Source: UBA4660 sp034408895
Lineage (GTDB): Bacteria > Bacteroidota > Bacteroidia > Flavobacteriales_D > Sanyastnellaceae
Length of the DNA stretch: 29,463 nt
Assembly: GCA_034408895.1 (NCBI GenBank)
Contig: JAWXCI010000059.1
Span: 1 to 29,463 of the forward strand
Reading direction: 5' to 3'
A program made the position numbers and the translations under genes. Positions 8,401 through 14,910 of this stretch are shown one piece after another (the stretch's first letter is position 1; the number at the start of each line of letters is the position of its first letter). Below the pieces are notes generated by a model. That model saw nothing but the letters and a program-made list of their open reading frames with translations. It ran no database searches and was not told where the DNA came from.

Positions 8401-8585
8401 TTTTCATCGAGTGTCAATGTCTTGACAAGCGAATCGGCCCACGGTGTTTCCTTTTGAAGAAAACATGGAAGTGCAGCATTGGATGTAAACGATGGTTGTG
8501 CCTGTAACGAACTAGTCGGGCAGGCCATAACCACCATCATTAAAACTGCATTGAAAAATCTAGTTTTGAAAATCATTAGGGTCAT
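5475..8585 (-). CDS. GH3 beta-N-acetylhexosaminidase-like / beta-lactamase-fold serine hydrolase fusion
   Basis: A 1036-residue exported protein with two catalytic modules. After a signal sequence (1-30; cleavage near LQAQ, or lipidation at Cys22 in the weak lipobox VMAC), residues 45-385 form a GH3 barrel with AKHFPGHGDTDTD (224-236), the NagZ-type signature carrying the His-Asp acid/base, and FTDALNM (310-316) with nucleophile Asp312. Residues about 390-600 resemble the GH3 second domain. Residues 650-1030 are a class C beta-lactamase/esterase fold: SITK (706-709), YSD (823-825) and HTG (979-981) replace SxxK, YxN and KTG. Likely role: periplasmic muropeptide or peptidoglycan turnover, inferred from the domains. 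An ATG three codons downstream is an alternative start. The upstream neighbour is cmk. Confidence 0.92.
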   Translation of the reverse strand: MTLMIFKTRFFNAVLMMVVMACPTSSLQAQPSFTSNAALPCFLQKETPWADSLVKTLTLDEKIGQLFMVAAWSDPKHNDYDPKGVELLIDKYHIGGLIFMQGSPVRQAQLTNRFQNKSGIPLLIAMDAEWGLGMRLDSTISFPRGMTLGAMGDENLVYEFGFELGRQCKRLGVHVNFAPVVDVNNNPQNPVISNRAFGEDKELVTQRGLLYMQGLQNSGVIAVAKHFPGHGDTDTDSHYDLPVIQHDIKRLEEVELYPYSKLFSKGLGGVMTAHLYIPSLDNTPNLASTLSPKIVNDLLQRKMNFSGLVFTDALNMQGVAKYFDSGEVDLNALLAGNDVLLFPQNIPLAVEKIKAAIDSGLISEQEITQHCIKILRAKEWCGLSRFTPIETKNLVQDLNTAEAEVLRRKMIEQSITVLNNGCSLVPISGHAGKRIAVVSIGTTTANAFEETLSGYFPFDAFSMDKNPDFKSAIKWHDTLSTYDLVIAAMLNTSNKASKNFGISNEAARILNAVGANTDIILSVFANPYSFNVLKDLDNTEGIIIAYQDDALTQQVCAEVIAGGTPSCGALPVSASNRFRFGDGISLHDQTRLRWVTPEYVGLKSAANLGVKDSGYGAASLNDHPEENEKTYQEDMMSDNETGQLASEISLWKIDSIAQSGIRLGAYPGCRVLAAKDGKVFYDKAFGMLDYTSREPVTSATVYDLASITKIASSTLCAMKMVDDSLLDVNKTLGDYLEIPAGNDYRNITIKAMMSHCAGLTPWIPFWQKTVNDGGLRKNLYHTISDSLYNNEVAEGIYMLSSYRDSIFSQIISTPLSADKSYKYSDLGYYFLQRIIEKQTGMTEDEYVLHNFYEPMGLQSIGYEPLRRMEKKVIAPTENDQAFRKQKLQGHVHDQGAAMMGGVAGHAGVFSNAQDLAALMQMMMDGGEYGGQRFLSKETIDLFNSIHFSGNRRGIGFDKPTRSINSGPTSNEVSMNSFGHTGFTGTMCWADPDAGIVYVFLSNRVHPDAENKKLQDLNIRTEIQEAVYEAFGIPDRK

Positions 8586-8650
8586 TCTTCGCTTCAGGTG
8601 TCAAGCTACAAATCAATGAAGGGAACGGCAATACATGTGCCCTATTGTGA

Positions 8651-8687
8651 AGTGTTAGCAACAAGTCCACGTGGACAGCATAACACT
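8651..8687. other. Hairpin enclosing a perfect 12-bp palindrome
   Basis: Outer arms agtgtta (8651-8657) and taacact (8681-8687) are perfect complements and enclose gtccacgtggac (8665-8676), itself a perfect palindrome. The structure sits 7 bases past the stop of the small ORF and about 65 bases before the GH3 start, all on the bottom strand. It lacks a T-tract, so it may be a transcript-end stabiliser, a Rho-dependent end or a protein-binding site rather than a simple terminator. Confidence 0.7.
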
Positions 8688-8694
8688 CATACGA

Positions 8695-8838
8695 TCATCT
8701 GCTGCTACGAAGTTTCGACTTGAATTTTTGAATGTCCGCATATCCGCTTTTTCTTGCTTCTGCGATGCGTTCATTCAGAAGAAAGTTTTCCAATTCCATT
8801 TTACGGGAATAGTCGGTTTGCTTATCACGCTTCAACAT
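8695..8838 (-). CDS. Candidate small protein, 47 aa, overlapping the 3' end of cmk
   Basis: An ATG 14 bases inside the end of cmk, in another frame, opens a 47-residue reading frame beginning MLKRDKQTDYSRKMELENF and ending KFKSKLRSSR. The product is highly charged, basic and predicted helical (NERIAEARKSGYADIQ), with no signal or membrane segment. I do not recognise a family. In favour: the stop/start overlap typical of translational coupling, and a hairpin just after its stop. Against: short length, and no homologue known to me. An internal ATG at MELENF could be the real start. Confidence 0.35.
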   Translation of the reverse strand: MLKRDKQTDYSRKMELENFLLNERIAEARKSGYADIQKFKSKLRSSR

Positions 8839-9520
8839 GTGCCGCCATCTTCTTATTTACATGGTTCATCACGAATTGTAATTGTTCATCAGGCGTAAGA
8901 TTAGTGTTGTCTATCACCACGGCATCACCTGCCTTGCGCAACGGGTCGTTGCTGCGGGTGCTGTCAAATTCATCGCGGGCGCTAACGTTCTTCAACACTT
9001 CATCGAAGGTTATTTCCACACCGTATCCTTTCAGCTCTTCGAACCTTCGTTGTGCACGCACTTTGGCATCGGCCACCATGAAAAATTTGACTTGAGCATC
9101 GGGCATAACCACGGTGCCAATGTCTCTGCCATCCATCACCACTCCGCTGTTTTCGGCCATGCGTTTCTGGAGTTTCACCAGCTTGTTGCGCACGCCTTTT
9201 ATGTTCGAGACTTTAGAAACATGATTGCTCACCTGGAGGGTGCGGATTTCCTTTTCCACCTGCTGGCCGTTGAGGTGGGTTTCGTTCAAACCTGTTTCTG
9301 CGTTGAACCTGAAATTGACCAGCACCAAATCAAGAGCACGTTCCAAACCGGGTTCGTCAACGTTGCTGCCTGGGCCTATGTATCCATGTTGCAACGCAAA
9401 CAATGTGATGGCCCTGTACATGGCGCCACTGTCAACATAGATGTAGTTGAGTTCTTTCGCAAGCGATTTGCCAATGGTGCTTTTGCCGCAGGAAGAATAC
9501 CCGTCAATGGCTATGTTCAT
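8825..9520 (-). CDS. cmk: Cytidylate kinase
   Basis: Phosphorylates CMP and dCMP with ATP. The 231-residue product has the P-loop GYSSCGKST (7-15), DSGAMYRA (30-37), the substrate-site motif MDGRDIGT (129-136), and RDEFDSTRSNDPLRKA (182-197), the lid region with the family's RDxxDxxR pattern. The ATG giving MNIAIDGYSS was chosen over a GTG four codons upstream; the latter would give MKTKMNIAIDG and cannot be excluded. A small ORF overlaps its 3' end, and a divergent T9SS cargo gene lies on the other side of a 15-bp repeat. Confidence 0.96.
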   Translation of the reverse strand: MNIAIDGYSSCGKSTIGKSLAKELNYIYVDSGAMYRAITLFALQHGYIGPGSNVDEPGLERALDLVLVNFRFNAETGLNETHLNGQQVEKEIRTLQVSNHVSKVSNIKGVRNKLVKLQKRMAENSGVVMDGRDIGTVVMPDAQVKFFMVADAKVRAQRRFEELKGYGVEITFDEVLKNVSARDEFDSTRSNDPLRKAGDAVVIDNTNLTPDEQLQFVMNHVNKKMAAHVEA

Positions 9521-9555
9521 TTTGGTTTTCACGATGGATTGGGTTTGGGACGTGG

Positions 9556-9563
9556 CGAAGATA
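9556..9563 (-). promoter_or_regulatory. Possible -7 promoter element of cmk
   Basis: The bottom strand reads TATCTTCG followed by CC, one base from the Bacteroidota -7 consensus TAnnTTTG, 35 bases before the chosen cmk start. Near-identical TAnnTTCG elements precede two other genes in this window. No convincing -33 element was found at the normal spacing. Confidence 0.35.
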
Positions 9564-9587
9564 GAAGACCAGTGTGTTGATGTGGGG

Positions 9588-9632
9588 ATGTGCTAATGAA
9601 TGATGTGCTGTTTAATAATGTGCTGACGAATG
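9588..9632. repeat. 15-bp tandem repeat, three degenerate copies
   Basis: ATGTGCT recurs at 9588, 9603 and 9618, exactly 15 bases apart. Copies one and three are similar over their full length (ATGTGCTAATGAATG and ATGTGCTGACGAATG); the middle copy keeps only the first eight bases. The repeat lies in the 200-base intergenic region between the divergent cmk and the choice-of-anchor B gene. Confidence 0.8.
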
Positions 9633-9720
9633 CATTGCATTCTCATAATGCTATGACAAGCGTCCACTCAATCATGATGATGGCAATACCTTCGCAGACA
9701 ATAAAAAACAAAACTTGATT

Positions 9721-11151
9721 ATGAAAATTCTTTACACTGTTCTTTTTATCGCGCTCAGCATTTCATCCTATTCGCAAACACCTTGTTATGCAGGCATGGC
9801 TGGAATTTATCCGTGCAACAATGTGGATCTAATGGCTTTTGTTACTCTTTCAGATTTGGGCGTGGACGTAAACGGCAACACCAACGATGTATGGGGCTGG
9901 GTGGGCCCAAGTGGCAAGGAGTACGCCATAGTGGGTTCTTCCAATGGCACCACATTTCTTGATGTGAGTAATCCCGCAGTACCCATCAATGTGGGTTTCC
10001 TGCCCACGCACACCATAAGCAGTTTATGGCGCGATGTAGAATCACGCGGCAATTATTTGTTTGTGGGCAGCGAAGCACAAGACCATGGTCTCCAGGTTTT
10101 CGACTTGATGGAACTTGAAACGGCTACCGACCTTCCTGTGGATTTTGAAGAAACCGCTCACTACAATGGTTTCGGAAACAGCCACACTATATCTATTGAC
10201 CAGCAGAGCGGATACCTCTACGCCAATGGTACTGGCACTTTCAGTGGTGGTCTCCATATTGTTAATATCAACAACCCGCTCAACCCTGTTGTAGCAGGAG
10301 GTTTCGAAGCCGAGGGGTATACCCACGACTCCTTTGCATTTACTTACAACGGTCCCGATACGGATTTTACCGGAAGTGAAATTGTGATGGCTTGTAATGG
10401 CTTCGGTCCACTTGTGGCCGTTGATGTGACCGACAAAACCGATTGCCAAACCATTTCCACAGTAGTGAATGATAATCAGGGATACATTCATCAGGGCTGG
10501 TTTACCGAAGACCAACGCTATTTCCTGATGAATGATGAAATGGATGAAAACTTTTTTGATCAGACGGTGCGCACCCACATTTTTGATTGTGAGGATTTAA
10601 ATAACATGGAGTACATAGGCTATTATGCTTTTGAGCAAAACGCCATTGATCATAACCTATATATAAAAGGCGACAAATGTTATGAGAGCAATTACACCAC
10701 CGGATTGCGCATTCTTGACGTAAGCGATGTGGCCAACCTGAATGTGGAAGAAGTAGCCTACTTTGACTTGTACCCCAGTGGCGACCCACAGGTTTACCAA
10801 GGCACCTGGAGCAATTATCCTTTTTTTACCAGCGGAACCGTTTTAGCCACCAACATGTACGAGGGGGTTTACATACTCTACTATGAAGGCGCTGTGGAAA
10901 CTGCGATGGATGAAGAAGTGAGGGTGAACAGCCTTAACATTTATCCTAATCCTGCTGAAAATATTATCGGATTCGACCATACAGGCAACGATGAAATAAC
11001 CGTGAGTGATGTTACCGGTAAGGTAGTCCTGAATGTGGATGCTTTCAATTCAGCCGGCAACCGTTTTTCGCTCAATGTTTCATCACTCGATGCCGGAGTT
11101 TATTTCCTAAATGCAGGGGAGAACGGGTATGAGAAGTTTGTGAAGAGGTAA
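9721..11151 (+). CDS. Secreted choice-of-anchor B family protein with T9SS sorting domain
   Basis: The 476-residue product starts with a signal peptide (MKILYTVLFIALSISSYSQ, cleavage after residue 18-19). The mature part matches choice-of-anchor B proteins: repeated beta-propeller-like LVIVD-type motifs such as TTFLDVSNPAVPINVG, LHIVNINNPLNPVVAGG and LRILDVSDVANLNVEE. From about residue 405 (LNIYPNPAENI) to the end is a type IX secretion C-terminal domain closing in YEKFVKR. The likely fate is export across the outer membrane by the Por system with surface anchoring or release. The ATG is preferred to a TTG two codons upstream. The ligand or substrate is unknown. Confidence 0.9.
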   Translation: MKILYTVLFIALSISSYSQTPCYAGMAGIYPCNNVDLMAFVTLSDLGVDVNGNTNDVWGWVGPSGKEYAIVGSSNGTTFLDVSNPAVPINVGFLPTHTISSLWRDVESRGNYLFVGSEAQDHGLQVFDLMELETATDLPVDFEETAHYNGFGNSHTISIDQQSGYLYANGTGTFSGGLHIVNINNPLNPVVAGGFEAEGYTHDSFAFTYNGPDTDFTGSEIVMACNGFGPLVAVDVTDKTDCQTISTVVNDNQGYIHQGWFTEDQRYFLMNDEMDENFFDQTVRTHIFDCEDLNNMEYIGYYAFEQNAIDHNLYIKGDKCYESNYTTGLRILDVSDVANLNVEEVAYFDLYPSGDPQVYQGTWSNYPFFTSGTVLATNMYEGVYILYYEGAVETAMDEEVRVNSLNIYPNPAENIIGFDHTGNDEITVSDVTGKVVLNVDAFNSAGNRFSLNVSSLDAGVYFLNAGENGYEKFVKR

Positions 11152-11169
11152 ATGCTGAATGATTGTTTG

Positions 11170-11184
11170 CCACGCCTTGCGTGG
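11170..11184. other. Short hairpin CCACGC-ctt-GCGTGG after the T9SS gene
   Basis: A perfect 6-bp stem with a 3-base loop, 18 bases after the stop codon and without a T-tract. The same stem, with a different loop, occurs at 14881-14896 at the end of another gene, which suggests a small dispersed hairpin rather than chance. Confidence 0.55.
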
Positions 11185-11246
11185 TGACGTGTAATTGTTT
11201 GGATGTTCTCTTGTTAGTTTGTTGAATCGTTGATTTTTGAAATTTT

Positions 11247-11288
11247 AAAAAACGCTATTGCTGAATTGCAGAAGCGTTTTTTCTTTTT
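11247..11288 (+). terminator. Intrinsic terminator after the choice-of-anchor B gene
   Basis: A perfect 10-bp stem AAAAAACGCT (11247-11256) / AGCGTTTTTT (11273-11282) with a 16-base loop, followed by CTTTTT. It lies between two top-strand genes and ends the upstream transcript. The A-tract on the 5' side would let it act on the bottom strand too. Confidence 0.8.
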
Positions 11289-11379
11289 AGTTCAATAGCT
11301 CATTGCTCCAACTATTGATAATACAATTCACCTAAACGCAGTTCGCAACTTTCATCTGGCAAGTTATCTGTAGGCATTC

Positions 11380-11387
11380 TACTTTCG
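11380..11387 (+). promoter_or_regulatory. Possible -7 promoter element of the patatin gene
   Basis: TACTTTCG followed by CC, one base from TAnnTTTG, 23 bases before the TTG start. A TGG at 11357-11359 lies 20 bases upstream, close to the -33 position, but is a poor match to TTTG. Confidence 0.35.
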
Positions 11388-11410
11388 CCACTGAACAAAC
11401 CGGAAAACTT

Positions 11411-13723
11411 TTGAACCATTTCACTCATCAAAAAACCAGAGCAGCCATCATCGGCATTCTGATTGTGGTCGTGGTATTCGGTTTTCCATCTTCCGCCTCC
11501 TCCCAAAGTGTGGGTGTGGTGTTGAGCGGTGGCGGTGCAGCAGCATTGGCACACGTAGGTTTCCTGCGGGCCATGGAGGAAAACGAAATTCCTATAGATT
11601 GTATTGGAGGCACAAGTATGGGTGCTGTCATTGCCGCGATGTACGCCAGCGGATACACACCCGCAGAAATTGACAGCACCGTGCGCTCTAAAGAATTTGA
11701 ACAGATGGCCACGGGTCTGGTTGACGATCAATTCCGCTTTTACTTTAAGGAATACAATGCCGATGCTGGTATGGCCACATTCAAATACAGCGGGGGCCAG
11801 CTTGTAACCAATGCTATTCCCACCAACCTGATTGACCCAGTTCTTCTGGATTGGAAATTCATGGAAGCATTTAGCCAGCCTAGTGCTGCGGCAGGAAATA
11901 ATTTCGACAGCCTCTTTATTCCGTTCCGATGCATAGCAGCCGATGTGGCAGGCAAACAAGAAATAGTTTTTCGAAGCGGCCCTCTAAGTGTGGCGGCACG
12001 CGCTTCCAGCACCTATCCATTCTATCTGCCACCGCGCAGAATTGATGGTGTGCTGCTTTATGATGGTGGTATCTACAACAACTTTCCGGCAAACGTCATT
12101 TACCATGAATTTCTGCCCGATGTAATTATCGGTTGCAACGTAAGTGAAAACAGCAAGCCATCTAGCGAGGATGATATTTTCTCCCAACTGGAAACTATGA
12201 TTCTTATCCGCACAGAGTTTAGTAAAGTGTGCGATCAAATGGTGATTGTGACACCGGATGTAGGTGATATTGGTACGTTTGATTTCGCCATGCTGAAGCC
12301 CGCCATCAGCAAGGGCTACAAAGCTGCACTGGACAGCATGCCAGTGATAAGAACCATGGTGGAACGAAGGGTGGATGCGGCCGAACGCAGTGCAAAGCGG
12401 AGTAGTTTCAGGAAAAAATTCAAGCCCTTTCTTGTCAGCGATGTGGTGATCGAAGGCCTGGAAGATCAGCAAAGCAGTTATGTACGAAGAATGATGGGCA
12501 GAAAAAATAATCTGGTTCCTATCGCCAAACTCAAGGCACCGTACTTCCGTATTTTCATGGATGATAAAATCGGTTCTATTTTTCCGGTAGCCACCAAAAA
12601 CAGAAACGATGAATACTTTACCCTGAACCTTGACGTGAAACCTGAGAAGGATTTGCTCCTGGTCTTTGGCGGCAACTTTTCTTCGCGAGCCATCAATACG
12701 GGATATATAGGAGTGCGCTACAATATTTTCGGGCGAACATCAGCCACTATTTCGGCCAATAGTTATTTCGGGAGGTTTTATGGTTCCGTAAACTCAAATT
12801 TGCGATGGGATGTTTCCGGTATGCTGCCGTTTTCCATTCAGGCTGGATTCACTTTGAACCGCTGGGACTATTATAAAAGTGTGTCTACTTTTTTTGAAGA
12901 TGTGAAGCCTTCATTCATTGTGCTCAACGAACGTTTTGGTGGCCTCACATTCCGTTTCCCTGCGGGTAATAAGGGAATGATAAAAGCCGATGCTCACTAT
13001 GCATTTTTCTATGATGAGTACTACCAGTCGCCCACCTTTCTTTCTACCGATACAGCAGATCGCACCGATTTCGAGTCGGGCATTTTCCGGATTACATGGG
13101 AACGCACCACGCTGAACCGCAAGCAATATCCAAATGCAGGAACCCACCTGGCATTTTCGGTAAAAGCCGTAACCGGTGTAGAGGTTACTCGCCCCGGAAG
13201 CACATCTTTTTTCCGGGACACCACCCATACGCGGCACGAGTGGATAGCCACAAGGTTTGAATACGAGAATTATTTCCTCCACCTCAAACCATTCACCCTC
13301 GGGTTTTCTTTCAAAGCCGTTTATTCCACTCAGAGTTTTTTCAAAAACTATATTTCATCTGTCATTGCCGCGCCTGCCTTTATGCCTATACCTGAAAGCA
13401 GCACTTATTTCCTTTCTAATTTCAGGGCACACACCTGGACAGCAGGTGGTATGGCAGTCATCTGGAACTTTAACAAGAACCTTGAACTGCGCGGAGAAAT
13501 ACATGGCTTCGTTACCCCACAACCCCTTCTCTCAAACAACCTCAGTCAGGCCTACTACGGTGTTGAAATAAACCCGATGCTAATAAGTTCCGGTGCTGTG
13601 GTCTTTCATTCGCCCATAGGGCCAATGAGTTTTTCAGCCAACTACTACGACCGAAAAGATGAGCCTTGGAGTTTCCTTTTTAATTTCGGATACATCATCT
13701 TCAATTCTTCCGCTAAAGAATAA
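11411..13723 (+). CDS. Patatin-like phospholipase with C-terminal outer-membrane barrel
   Basis: A 770-residue exported protein. The only workable start is TTG: the frame is open upstream back to a TAA at 11333 but holds no ATG or GTG. Residues 1-32 form a signal peptide (AAIIGILIVVVVFGF core, end SSQ). Residues 33-320 are a patatin domain with glycine-rich oxyanion loop SGGGAAALAHVG (39-50), nucleophile Ser69 in GGTSMG and Asp218 in DGG, i.e. the Ser-Asp dyad. A POTRA-like segment follows (about 335-410, PFLVSDVVIEGLED), then aromatic-rich amphipathic strands to the end (about 420-770) consistent with a BamA/TpsB-type barrel. The architecture is like the PlpD class in which a patatin passenger is coupled to its own barrel. 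Substrate is probably phospholipid, by family. Confidence 0.88.
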   Translation: MNHFTHQKTRAAIIGILIVVVVFGFPSSASSQSVGVVLSGGGAAALAHVGFLRAMEENEIPIDCIGGTSMGAVIAAMYASGYTPAEIDSTVRSKEFEQMATGLVDDQFRFYFKEYNADAGMATFKYSGGQLVTNAIPTNLIDPVLLDWKFMEAFSQPSAAAGNNFDSLFIPFRCIAADVAGKQEIVFRSGPLSVAARASSTYPFYLPPRRIDGVLLYDGGIYNNFPANVIYHEFLPDVIIGCNVSENSKPSSEDDIFSQLETMILIRTEFSKVCDQMVIVTPDVGDIGTFDFAMLKPAISKGYKAALDSMPVIRTMVERRVDAAERSAKRSSFRKKFKPFLVSDVVIEGLEDQQSSYVRRMMGRKNNLVPIAKLKAPYFRIFMDDKIGSIFPVATKNRNDEYFTLNLDVKPEKDLLLVFGGNFSSRAINTGYIGVRYNIFGRTSATISANSYFGRFYGSVNSNLRWDVSGMLPFSIQAGFTLNRWDYYKSVSTFFEDVKPSFIVLNERFGGLTFRFPAGNKGMIKADAHYAFFYDEYYQSPTFLSTDTADRTDFESGIFRITWERTTLNRKQYPNAGTHLAFSVKAVTGVEVTRPGSTSFFRDTTHTRHEWIATRFEYENYFLHLKPFTLGFSFKAVYSTQSFFKNYISSVIAAPAFMPIPESSTYFLSNFRAHTWTAGGMAVIWNFNKNLELRGEIHGFVTPQPLLSNNLSQAYYGVEINPMLISSGAVVFHSPIGPMSFSANYYDRKDEPWSFLFNFGYIIFNSSAKE

Positions 13724-13817
13724 AAACACATTTCCATTGCTTAATGTTCGGTTGTTTGAGCGTTTTGTTATTCCACTGATCTGATACTCACTCGCTGCTT
13801 GGTTCGCAGTCTCCCTC

Positions 13818-13825
13818 TAAATTCG
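13818..13825 (+). promoter_or_regulatory. Possible promoter of the polysaccharide operon
   Basis: TAAATTCG followed by CG, one base from TAnnTTTG, 20 bases before the ATG of the oxidoreductase gene. A TTG at 13799-13801 lies 16 bases upstream, slightly short of the usual spacing to the -33 element. Confidence 0.4.
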
Positions 13826-13845
13826 CGACTTCATCAAAAAACCTT

Positions 13846-14901
13846 ATGAACAAAATCAAATTCGGGATAATCGGTGCAGGGCACATTGGCAAGCGACATG
13901 CTGAGATGATTGAGCGCAACGAAGATTCGCAACTTGTTGCCATGTGCGATGTGCGTTCAAAGGAAGATTGTTTGGTTCCTTACGATGTACCTTTTTTCAA
14001 TGATGTGGACCAAATGCTGAAGGAGGGCCCTGCCATGGATGCCGTGTGCGTGTGCACACCCAATGGGCTTCATGCTGCACATTCGCTGGCAGTGCTCCAG
14101 ACTCAACGCCATCTTGTTATAGAAAAACCCATGGCACTTACCCGTGCCGATTGCGAAAAAATTATTTATACCGCACTTAATGTGCACCGCCAGATTTTTT
14201 GTGTAATGCAAAACCGCTACAGCCCGCCAAGCGAGTGGATAAAGTCCGTGATAGGCGGGGGAATACTCGGCTCTATATTTTTGGTATCCATCAATTGCTA
14301 CTGGAACCGAGATGCGCGTTACTATAAAAAACCCAACTGGAAAGGCTACAAGGAATTGGATGGTGGCACCTTGTTCACCCAGTTCTCTCACTTTATTGAC
14401 ATTATGTATTGGCTCTTTGGCGACATCACCAATATCCAATCTCGTTTCCGTGATTTTAATCATAAGCTCCTCACTGAATTTGAAGACACAGGCATTGTAA
14501 GTTTTGATTTTGTGAACGGAGGAATAGGCAACATCAATTTTTCCACTTCCATTCGTCAAACCAATTTTGAAAGCAGTATGACCATCATTGGTGAAAATGG
14601 TACTGTAAAAATTGGCGGACAATACCTGAACGAAGTGGAGTACTGCAACATTGCAGATTACACCATGCCGAAACTGAAGGCAGCAAATCCAGCCAATGAT
14701 TATGGCGACTACAAAGGTTCTGCTGCCAATCATGTTTACATCATAGAAAATGTGATTAACACATTGAAAGGACAAACCAACATCACCACTAATGCACTGG
14801 AAGGATTAAAGGTGGTAGACATCATTGAGCGCATTTACCAAAGCTCGCCCCGGGTCGAAAAAATGTTGCTGGAAGCTTCACCACGCTATGGCGTGGCTTA
14901 A
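13846..14901 (+). CDS. Gfo/Idh/MocA family NAD-dependent sugar oxidoreductase
   Basis: 351 residues. N-terminal Rossmann fold with GIIGAGHIGKRH (7-18) and CTPNGLHA (70-77); EKPMAL (93-98) has the family lysine (Lys94). The C-terminal domain has DGGTLFTQFSHFIDIMYW (172-189), where His182 and Asp185 occupy the acid/base region of the family. The pattern is closest to WlbA/WbpB-type UDP-GlcNAc-uronate 3-dehydrogenases, which begin synthesis of 3-amino sugars, but no aminotransferase or acetyltransferase partner is adjacent, so the substrate is only inferred. First gene of an operon with a flippase, a glycosyltransferase and a FemAB-like gene. Its last codons lie in a CCACGC/GCGTGG hairpin. Confidence 0.88.
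   Translation: MNKIKFGIIGAGHIGKRHAEMIERNEDSQLVAMCDVRSKEDCLVPYDVPFFNDVDQMLKEGPAMDAVCVCTPNGLHAAHSLAVLQTQRHLVIEKPMALTRADCEKIIYTALNVHRQIFCVMQNRYSPPSEWIKSVIGGGILGSIFLVSINCYWNRDARYYKKPNWKGYKELDGGTLFTQFSHFIDIMYWLFGDITNIQSRFRDFNHKLLTEFEDTGIVSFDFVNGGIGNINFSTSIRQTNFESSMTIIGENGTVKIGGQYLNEVEYCNIADYTMPKLKAANPANDYGDYKGSAANHVYIIENVINTLKGQTNITTNALEGLKVVDIIERIYQSSPRVEKMLLEASPRYGVA
14881..14896. other. Hairpin CCACGC-tatg-GCGTGG spanning the end of the oxidoreductase gene
   Basis: A perfect 6-bp stem with a 4-base loop, encoding part of the C-terminal PRYGVA and lying 2 bases before the stop codon. It has the same stem as the hairpin at 11170-11184. A short mobile hairpin that extended the reading frame is one explanation; chance is another. 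Confidence 0.5.
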
Positions 14902-14910
14902 CCACAATCA

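Noticed and set aside
5475..8585. Beta-lactamase domain as an antibiotic resistance gene
   Set aside because: The HTG and YSD motifs and the GH3 fusion point to a cell-wall hydrolase or esterase; nothing indicates resistance.
8882..9580. 232-aa top-strand frame opposite cmk
   Set aside because: Antisense shadow; the bottom strand has complete cytidylate kinase motifs.
13957..14775. 272-aa bottom-strand frame opposite the oxidoreductase
   Set aside because: Antisense shadow of a Gfo/Idh/MocA gene with intact motifs.
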